Shown: positions 1 through 5,518 of the stretch, piece after piece | Layout: each line of letters opens with the position of its first letter | Position numbering within the stretch: position 1 is the stretch's first letter | Source of the DNA: an uncultured Clostridia bacterium | Lineage (GTDB): Bacteria > Bacillota > Clostridia > Oscillospirales > CAG-272 | Assembly (NCBI GenBank): GCA_905235755.1 | Contig: CAJONA010000022.1 | Coordinates: forward strand, 1-12,351 | Direction of reading: 5' to 3' | DNA: 12,351 nucleotides | Program-made: the position numbers and the translations under genes | The notes under the pieces: generated by a model | Databases searched by the model: none | What the model saw: only the letters and a program-made list of their open reading frames with translations | Told to the model about the DNA's origin: nothing

Positions 1-140
1 AGCATTTTCACCGCAGTGAAAATGCAAGACCATGTGGTTCAAATCCTTCTCGCCTGCGGGCTCGGACACCGCACGGCTCTGAAGTGCCACCGGCACTTCA
101 TTCACTCCCGTGCGGCCGCTTCGCTACTCCGCAACCAAAA
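1..140. repeat. Hairpin-dense intergenic element of unknown nature (possible dispersed repeat)
   Basis: No believable gene is present. Bases 2-11 and 16-25 form a perfect 10-bp inverted repeat with loop CGCA. Bases 69-76 and 108-115 (CCGCACGG/CCGTGCGG) form an 8-bp outer stem enclosing a second perfect 8-bp stem, 81-88 with 92-99 (GAAGTGCC/GGCACTTC, 3-nt loop). Bases 36-46 read GGTTCAAATCC, which resembles a tRNA T-loop, but the flanking bases do not pair as a T-stem. The stacked hairpins and coding-poor composition suggest an intergenic repeat or a structured RNA. Its left border is outside the window and only one copy is seen here, so repeat status is a guess. Confidence 0.35.
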
Positions 141-141
141 T

Positions 142-169
142 GAAAAAGCACGCTGTGGCGTGCTTTTTC
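142..169. terminator. Rho-independent terminator ending the peptide-transporter operon
   Basis: Perfect 12-bp arms (142-153 GAAAAAGCACGC and 158-169 GCGTGCTTTTTC) enclose a TGTG loop. The stem ends in five A/T pairs, so a U-run is made in either direction. It lies 61 bp beyond the stop codon of the last minus-strand gene of the operon, as expected for its terminator. Confidence 0.8.
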
Positions 170-174
170 AAAAC

Positions 175-189
175 GTAAATTTCATTTAC
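175..189. repeat. GTAAAT-N3-ATTTAC palindrome, copy 1
   Basis: The bases read GTAAAT TTC ATTTAC, a perfect 6+3+6 palindrome. It sits between the stop codon of the small membrane protein gene and the terminator stem, 5 bp from the stem. The same 12 fixed bases recur at 9108-9122 and 9974-9988. The function is unknown. Confidence 0.6.
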
Positions 190-230
190 CCAACTTCAGC
201 CGTCATTTTGCGGCGATTGCGGTTTTAAAA

Positions 231-518
231 TCAATGAGTCCAAACGGCAAGCATAACTGCTATCGCCACGGCGCCTGCAAGAATGAAAACTCCCGCGATT
301 AGCAGTCCAGCTAGAAGAGCGCCGCCGATGTATGATTTGCTTTGTTGTTTTGTCATAGGCGTTTGCTCTTCTGTATGCGAGCCGTTTTCCCCGTTTTCCG
401 GCTTTTTTGATCCGGATCCGGAGGATCTGAATCCGAAGAGCGACGGACGTTCGACGCCGCTCATATCGGCGATAGTTCTGCCGTCATCCTCAAATGTTTT
501 TTTAGGTTTCTTCCCCAT
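231..518 (-). CDS. Small C-terminally anchored membrane protein linked to the peptide transporter (unknown function)
   Basis: This encodes 95 residues. The frame is open further upstream, but the ATG at 518 has AAGGA at the right distance before it and gives a sensible protein. The gene overlaps the end of the preceding ATPase gene by 17 bp, which implies translational coupling. Residues 1-8 are basic (GKKPKK). Residues 10-29 hold a motif running DDGRTIADMSGVERPSLFG. Residues 30-60 are a polar, Gly/Ser/Glu-rich linker, and residues 63-93 form one long hydrophobic stretch that ends just before the C-terminus. I remember similar DGRTIADMS proteins from Clostridia but cannot name a family or function. 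Its position at the end of the importer operon suggests an accessory role, which is inference. Predicted topology is N-terminus in the cytoplasm. Confidence 0.75.
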   Translation of the reverse strand: MGKKPKKTFEDDGRTIADMSGVERPSLFGFRSSGSGSKKPENGENGSHTEEQTPMTKQQSKSYIGGALLAGLLIAGVFILAGAVAIAVMLAVWTH

Positions 519-1545
519 CCGCAGTTCCTTTCTCATCATAGAGATGGCACACCACGTAGTGACCGGGCTCGACTTCTTTTTGCACAGGCGCTTCGTTTTT
601 GCACCGCTCTGTGCAGTATGCGCAACGAGTGTGGAACTTGCACCCCGACGGCGGATTTGCAGGAGACGGAATTGAGCCTTCAAGCACGATGCGTTTCATC
701 TTGATTGTAGGATCCGGCACGGGAATTGCCGAGAACAGCGCCTTTGTGTAAGGGTGCAGAGGATTTTTGAAGATGTCGTCAGTGTCCCCATATTCCACAA
801 GATTGCCGAGATACATCACGCCCACCGTATCCGAAATATGTTCGACGACCGAAAGATCGTGGGAAATAAACAAATATGTGAGCTGATATTTTTCCTGCAG
901 ATCTTTTAGCAGGTTGATGATCTGCGCCTGTATGGAAACGTCAAGCGCAGATACAGGCTCGTCGCAAACGATAAATTCAGGATTAAGCGCAAGAGCGCGG
1001 GCAATGCATATTCTCTGTCTCTGCCCGCCCGAAAATTCGTGAGGATAACGATCTTTGTGGAACGGCTGCAAGCCGCAGTTGTCCATCACTTTGTCGATAT
1101 AATCGTCAAATTCTTCCTTTGGAACTATATTATGTTCTCTGACGGCTTCGCCGATGATCTCGCTGACAGGAAGTCTTGGAGAAAGCGACGAAAACGGATC
1201 CTGGAAGATGATCTGCATTTTAGTGCGCATATCACGCATTTGAGAACGGTTAAGATCGTACACTTCCTGACCGTTGAAAAGCACCTGTCCTCCCGTCTTT
1301 TCGCCGGAAAGGCGCAGAATTGTGCGCCCTGCCGTCGTTTTGCCGCAGCCTGATTCACCGACAAGGCCCATTGTAGATCCTCTTTTTATGTTGAAGGTTA
1401 CGCCATCCACCGCCTTAACATACCCTACGGTGCGGGAGAAAAATCCGCCTTTGATCGGGAAATATTTTTTCAAGTCATTGACTTGCAAAATATATTGAGG
1501 GTCGTATTTCACAGACGTAAAATCATTCTGCCTATCCTTTTTCAT
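502..1545 (-). CDS. oppF: Oligopeptide/dipeptide ABC importer, ATP-binding protein (OppF/DppF type)
   Basis: This 347-residue cytoplasmic ATPase is one of two that power a peptide-family importer. Visible motifs are Walker A GESGCGKT (63-70), Q-loop Gln115, signature SGGQ (172-175), Walker B with D195-E196, and the switch His229. The C-terminal region after about residue 260 (NPLHPYTKAL, then SIPSPANPPSGC) is the extra domain typical of Opp/Dpp ATPases. It holds C302, C308, C311 and C315 in a CX5CX2CX3C pattern, plus C333. An iron-sulfur cluster in this domain is established for a Thermoanaerobacter DppD; binding here is inference. The start codon lies inside the stop of the upstream ATPase gene (ATGA overlap, 1542-1545). 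The choice between the opp and dpp names and the actual substrate cannot be settled from sequence. Confidence 0.95.
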   Translation of the reverse strand: MKKDRQNDFTSVKYDPQYILQVNDLKKYFPIKGGFFSRTVGYVKAVDGVTFNIKRGSTMGLVGESGCGKTTAGRTILRLSGEKTGGQVLFNGQEVYDLNRSQMRDMRTKMQIIFQDPFSSLSPRLPVSEIIGEAVREHNIVPKEEFDDYIDKVMDNCGLQPFHKDRYPHEFSGGQRQRICIARALALNPEFIVCDEPVSALDVSIQAQIINLLKDLQEKYQLTYLFISHDLSVVEHISDTVGVMYLGNLVEYGDTDDIFKNPLHPYTKALFSAIPVPDPTIKMKRIVLEGSIPSPANPPSGCKFHTRCAYCTERCKNEAPVQKEVEPGHYVVCHLYDEKGTADGEET

Positions 1546-2693
1546 ACGTTCCCCTCCTCTCCATCATAGAAACGATAGCAACTGACCTTGTGCGTGGGAG
1601 ACAGGCTGAATTCCTCGGGATAATCCGAGTTGCAACGTTTCATGCAATTTTCGCAGCGATCTTTGAAATAACAGTAGTTTGGCATATTTACGGGATTCGG
1701 CACTTTGCCCGGAATAGAGTAAAGTTTATCAACCCGCTTGCCCACCATTGGTTTTGATGCCATAAGTCCGATAGTGTAAGGATGGGCTGGGTGGGCAAAA
1801 ATCTCCTCCGCAGTTCCCTTTTCCACCACTTTTCCCGCATACATGACAACAACGTAATCGGCCATTTCAGCAATGACGCCCAAGTCGTGCGTAATGAACA
1901 TTATGGATGAATTTATACGGTTTTTTAAATCCCGCAAAAGGTCCAAAATCTGAGCCTGAATAGTGACATCCAAGGCGGTAGTGGGCTCGTCGGCAATGAT
2001 GAGCTTTGGATTGCATGCCAAAGCCATAGCGATGACCACGCGCTGACGCATACCGCCCGACAGCTCGTGGGGATACATCTTGTAAACGCCCTGACTGTTG
2101 GCAATGCCCACCATTTCCAAAAGTTCAATTGTGCGTGCCTTGATCTGCTCTTTATCCATGTCTTTGTTGTGGAGCTGGATGACTTCGTCTATCTGGTATC
2201 CGATGCGGAATACCGGATTCAGGCTTGTCATAGGCTCCTGAAAGATCATGGCAATGTGATTGCCGCGCAAACCTTCCATCTTCTCCGAAGGCATTTTTGC
2301 AATGTCGTATGCCTTGTCGCCGAGGTTGAGCCGGATCTGCCCCTCCACAATTTGTCCCTGCGGACGCTGCAGCAGCTGCATGATAGAAAGACTCGTTACA
2401 CTCTTGCCACAGCCGGATTCTCCGACCACGCCTACGGTTTTTCCGGCGGGAACGTCAAAAGAGATGCCGTCTACAGACTTTACAGTTCCTACGTCCGTGA
2501 AGAAATATGTGTGCAAATTCTCTATTTCAAGCACGTTATCCGTATTATTCATCGTGGCAAGATATTCGGTCTCCGCCACGTTGCGACGCTTGTGCTGTTT
2601 TTCAAATTCATCGGTGATCTTCTGATTTTCCCGCGAAATACGTCGGGATTCTTTTGCGGAAAGATACCCTTCCGATTTGTTGGTTTTTGCCAT
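1542..2693 (-). CDS. oppD: Oligopeptide/dipeptide ABC importer, ATP-binding protein (OppD/DppD type)
   Basis: This 383-residue ATPase is the partner of the OppF-type protein encoded next. Motifs are Walker A GESGCGKS (91-98), Gln152, signature SGGM (212-215), Walker B D235-E236 and His269. The C-terminal Opp/Dpp domain carries C341, C347, C350 and C354 (CX5CX2CX3C) plus C372, the same spacing as in its partner. The ATG at 2693 is chosen because AAGGAGG lies 8 bp upstream, overlapping the permease stop. An internal Met48 would give the usual family length but lacks such support. The protein therefore has a charged N-terminal extension of about 50 residues, rich in Lys, Arg and Glu, before the normal ATPase start (VLEIENLHTYF). 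The role of the extension is unknown. Confidence 0.95.
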   Translation of the reverse strand: MAKTNKSEGYLSAKESRRISRENQKITDEFEKQHKRRNVAETEYLATMNNTDNVLEIENLHTYFFTDVGTVKSVDGISFDVPAGKTVGVVGESGCGKSVTSLSIMQLLQRPQGQIVEGQIRLNLGDKAYDIAKMPSEKMEGLRGNHIAMIFQEPMTSLNPVFRIGYQIDEVIQLHNKDMDKEQIKARTIELLEMVGIANSQGVYKMYPHELSGGMRQRVVIAMALACNPKLIIADEPTTALDVTIQAQILDLLRDLKNRINSSIMFITHDLGVIAEMADYVVVMYAGKVVEKGTAEEIFAHPAHPYTIGLMASKPMVGKRVDKLYSIPGKVPNPVNMPNYCYFKDRCENCMKRCNSDYPEEFSLSPTHKVSCYRFYDGEEGNV

Positions 2694-2706
2694 TTAGTTT
2701 TCCTCC

Positions 2707-4320
2707 TTATCGCTTCATCTTCGGGTCGAATGCATCACGCAGACCGTCACCAAGGATATTGAAAGCCAGCACCGTGAGCAACAGAAGCACACCGGCGGGG
2801 ATCCAAATAAACCAGTAGTTTGTCAATACGAAGGTGTTTTTAACGTCATTTATGATGTTGCCCCATGACGCGAACGGGAATCTGACGCCGAGTCCGAGGA
2901 ATGAAAGCGTCGCCTCGGTAAGAATCGTTCCGCCGAGTCCCATCGTGCAGGACACGATGAGCTGAGGAATAACGTTCGGGATCAAATGTTTGAAAATGCG
3001 ACGGCGAACGCTGATTCCGCACGCTTCCGTAGCGGTCATGAATTCCTGCTCTCTGAGAGAGAGTATCTGACCTCTGACGAGTCGTGCAAGTCCCGGCCAT
3101 CCCAAGAATCCGAGTATCAGCATAAGGTAAATCATTCTTATCTGCGGATCTACGCCCATATTATCCATGGCGGCGCCCAAAATGATAATAATAGGCATTG
3201 ACGGGATGCAGTAGAACACATCAACGATTCTCATGATCAAATTATCTACCCATCCGCCGAAATATCCCGAAATGCCGCCCATTATAACGCCGAGCACCGT
3301 CGAAATGATTTCGACGATGAATCCGATCATAAGTGACACTCTGCCGCCGTACATCAAGCGGGTAAGCATATCAAAGCCGTAGCCGTCAGTTCCAAGCCAG
3401 TGTTCGCTGCTCGGAGCCGAATAAGTATCGTAGACGCGGCTTTCGGTTTCCTGAGTGATTGTCCACTTGCCCGTATTCGGGTTTTTTACAAAATAATATT
3501 CCTGCTTGACTCCGTCTTCAGCCTCGACTTCAAGAACAGCCTCGCCCGTGGTGCGGTTTTTCTCGATGATCTCTATAACCGTGTCCTTGAATTCTCTTGT
3601 GAGGAACACGTCGCTCATCAACGCTTGCACCACATAGCGGCTGATGTATCCGTACTCTTGTCCGTTCAGCAATACAAGTCCGTCGTCGGCGATCTCATAC
3701 GTTAAACCATCGACCGTAAACGAAGCTTCGCCGTTCGAGTACGCCTTAAGTCCCTCGTAGCGGATATCGAAAGTGAGCGTTTCATTCGCATTGCTGACGC
3801 TGAATATATCCTTGTAAGCTATGCCGAGAAGTGTTCCATCTCCGTCATAGATCGAATACAAATTGTCACCGTCTTTTGACAGTTTATAGGACTTGCCTCC
3901 GTAAGCGAATTCATCGCTTCCCTTTGACTGAGCCAGCGTGAACTGCGCCTGCACAATTCCGGTAAATGCGGAAGCCTGTCCTTCCGCCGCCGTATAGCGG
4001 AATTCCGTATTTTCAATGGCGCTGGCATATTCTTTTTTTAGTATCTCCGTGCGGTAGAAAAGCTGGTCTTCTTCATACGGGGAGATCAACCCTCCTATAA
4101 AAGAGAACGCGAACATGATGATAAGGATAATAAGTCCTACCATCGCAAGGCGGTTGCGGAAGAAGCGCTTCGCCACCATCACGCCGGGCGAGAGAACTTT
4201 CACGCGACGGTCGTCGTTCAGCGAATACACCTGTTCGGAGGACTCGCTTGCGTTTTCGGTTGATTTTTCTTCATTCAGAACGTCCTCTTGCGGACGGTTT
4301 TCATAGTTTTTATCAGCCAT
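2707..4320 (-). CDS. oppC: Peptide ABC importer permease (OppC/DppC type) with a large extracytoplasmic insertion
   Basis: This 537-residue inner-membrane subunit is much longer than the usual roughly 300 residues. After a polar N-terminal tail of about 50 residues come the first membrane helix (about 59-80) and PYEEDQ. At residue 302 the protein rejoins the family with APSSEHWLGTDGYG, followed by the helices of the transport domain. The EAA-type loop that contacts the ATPases is at 431-450 (EACGIS...HLIPN). The intervening 215 residues or so (84-300) are hydrophilic, lack membrane helices and should face outside. Within them 134-173 and 197-230 look like diverged copies of a beta-rich unit (GKSYKLSKDGDNLYS against GLTYEIADDGLVLLN). 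AAAGGAGG lies 8 bp before the ATG. The gene starts 17 bp after the other permease gene. Confidence 0.93.
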   Translation of the reverse strand: MADKNYENRPQEDVLNEEKSTENASESSEQVYSLNDDRRVKVLSPGVMVAKRFFRNRLAMVGLIILIIMFAFSFIGGLISPYEEDQLFYRTEILKKEYASAIENTEFRYTAAEGQASAFTGIVQAQFTLAQSKGSDEFAYGGKSYKLSKDGDNLYSIYDGDGTLLGIAYKDIFSVSNANETLTFDIRYEGLKAYSNGEASFTVDGLTYEIADDGLVLLNGQEYGYISRYVVQALMSDVFLTREFKDTVIEIIEKNRTTGEAVLEVEAEDGVKQEYYFVKNPNTGKWTITQETESRVYDTYSAPSSEHWLGTDGYGFDMLTRLMYGGRVSLMIGFIVEIISTVLGVIMGGISGYFGGWVDNLIMRIVDVFYCIPSMPIIIILGAAMDNMGVDPQIRMIYLMLILGFLGWPGLARLVRGQILSLREQEFMTATEACGISVRRRIFKHLIPNVIPQLIVSCTMGLGGTILTEATLSFLGLGVRFPFASWGNIINDVKNTFVLTNYWFIWIPAGVLLLLTVLAFNILGDGLRDAFDPKMKR

Positions 4321-4337
4321 CGTTCAGTCCTCCTTTC

Positions 4338-5330
4338 TCAGGAAATGCGCACGCGCGGATCGACCACAGCGTACAATATATCTGCGATCAGGTTGCCTAA
4401 AAGCGTCAAAATCGCAAGGAAAGTCAAATAGAACATTGAAAACGGTATGTCGCCCGCGACCATGGCGTTATATGACGTATATCCGATGCCGGGAAGAGAG
4501 TACAGCGTTTCGGTGATAAGAGCGCCCGAAAACAGTCCCGGCAGCGATCCGCCGACGATAGTGACGAGCGGGATGAGCGTATTGCGGAACGCATGACGAT
4601 ATATGACCTTCTTTTCCGAAAGTCCTTTCGCTCTTGCCGTGCGTATGTAGTCGGCATTCAACACTTCGAGCATATTTGTTCTTGTGTAGCGCATAAGCGA
4701 GCCGACGCTGACGACAACCAGGGTTACGATGGGGAGCACCAAGTGGTGCGCCTTATCGAAGAATTTGCCCAAAGCATCCAGCTGTTCGTAATTTCGCCCG
4801 ACAAGGCCGAATAGGTCAAACCATTTCAGTTTGACGCTGAAAAGCAGTTTCAGCAGCGACGCAAAGAAGAATGTAGGCAAAGAAATACCCGCCAAGGCGA
4901 TGACCGATATAGCGTAGTCTGTTTTGGAATACTGCTTTCTTGCGGCTATTATTCCGAGCGGGATGGCGATGAGCAGTTCAAGCACCATAGAAATGGCGCC
5001 CATCACAAATGAGAGCCAAACGGTGCTTTGGAATTTCTCGACAACAGGCACAGTGTAGAACCAGCTGTCGCCAAAATCTCCTTTTATGGCGTTTCCCGCC
5101 CAATGGAAGAATCCGGCAATAATACCTCTGTCCATTCCGTATGTCGCGTTCAGCTGTTCCATCCATTCTTCAAAACTCTTCGAGTTCGGCTGCATGGATT
5201 TTTGTCTGGCGATCTGCTCCACATATGATGTTGGCAAGCTGCGCATAAGAACATAGATGATCAGTGCCACAAAAATCAGGATGATCACCGATATGAGAAG
5301 CCTTTTAGCTATAAATTTAAGGGTGCTCAA
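4338..5330 (-). CDS. oppB: Peptide ABC importer permease (OppB/DppB type), TTG start
   Basis: This 330-residue membrane subunit forms the channel with the OppC-type permease. The N-terminus (MSTLKFIAKRLL, then a helix at about 11-29) is typical of the family. The periplasmic-loop motif is at 62-88 (ATYGMDRGI to GDFGDSW), several helices follow, and the EAA-type ATPase contact loop is at 231-250 (TARAKGLSEKKVIYRHAFRN). The C-terminus VDPRVRIS is also typical. The frame is open up to a GTG at 5408, but that would add 26 polar residues with no binding site. The TTG at 5328-5330 is preceded by CGGAGG at 7 bp spacing and gives the normal family length, so I place the start there. The gene lies 188 bp downstream of the binding-protein gene, across a hairpin-filled gap. 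Confidence 0.93.
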   Translation of the reverse strand: MSTLKFIAKRLLISVIILIFVALIIYVLMRSLPTSYVEQIARQKSMQPNSKSFEEWMEQLNATYGMDRGIIAGFFHWAGNAIKGDFGDSWFYTVPVVEKFQSTVWLSFVMGAISMVLELLIAIPLGIIAARKQYSKTDYAISVIALAGISLPTFFFASLLKLLFSVKLKWFDLFGLVGRNYEQLDALGKFFDKAHHLVLPIVTLVVVSVGSLMRYTRTNMLEVLNADYIRTARAKGLSEKKVIYRHAFRNTLIPLVTIVGGSLPGLFSGALITETLYSLPGIGYTSYNAMVAGDIPFSMFYLTFLAILTLLGNLIADILYAVVDPRVRIS

Positions 5331-5347
5331 GTTTTTTCCTCCGATCC

Positions 5348-5406
5348 GAATTTTCTCATGGGACGCCGGCTCAATTTTCATGAGTTGGTATTTCATGAGA
5401 AAATTC
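5348..5406. promoter_or_regulatory. 13-bp inverted repeat in the leader of the oppB permease gene
   Basis: Bases 5348-5360 (GAATTTTCTCATG) and 5394-5406 (CATGAGAAAATTC) are perfect complements across a 33-nt loop. On the minus-strand mRNA the second arm ends only 3 nt before the permease gene's CGGAGG ribosome binding site. The loop contains a third related segment, TTTTCATGAG on the plus strand, which could pair with one arm if two bases bulge out, so two alternative folds are possible. It may control permease translation or stabilise the downstream mRNA; no ligand or regulator is evident. Confidence 0.55.
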
Positions 5407-5429
5407 ACTTGTCAATAAAAATGGCAAGT
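5407..5429. promoter_or_regulatory. Small imperfect hairpin between oppA and oppB
   Basis: Bases 5407-5414 (ACTTGTCA) pair with 5422-5429 (TGGCAAGT) except at one position, with an A-rich loop on the plus strand and a U-rich loop on the minus strand. It fills the space between the two larger inverted repeats, touching both. Confidence 0.4.
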
Positions 5430-5458
5430 CCTGCTCCGTGCCGAAACACGGAGCAGGA
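5429..5458. terminator. Intercistronic hairpin after oppA, partial terminator or mRNA stabiliser
   Basis: Perfect 12-bp arms (5429-5440 TCCTGCTCCGTG and 5447-5458 CACGGAGCAGGA) surround a 6-nt loop. It lies 60 bp past the stop codon of the binding-protein gene. On the minus strand it is followed by ACTTGCCATTTTTATT, a broken and delayed U-run, so termination is probably only partial. In this gene order such a structure normally keeps binding-protein mRNA in excess over permease mRNA; that role is inferred here. Confidence 0.7.
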
Positions 5459-5518
5459 TTATTATTTTCCCTATTGAATTACCTTACGGCAAGCCAAGGA
5501 ATGACTGAAAGCAATAGA

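Noticed and set aside
1..60. 3' half of a tRNA ending near the GGTTCAAATCC motif
   Set aside because: The bases either side do not form a five-pair T-stem, there is no acceptor stem or CCA at the right distance, and the preceding 10-bp hairpin does not fit an anticodon or normal variable arm.
16..228. Plus-strand 70-codon open frame
   Set aside because: It runs through the hairpins, the terminator and the palindrome, has no ribosome binding site and looks unlike a protein.
5331..5408. GTG or ATG starts upstream in the permease B frame
   Set aside because: They add a polar tail encoded by the inverted repeat and lack a ribosome binding site; the TTG at 5330 has CGGAGG 7 bp upstream.
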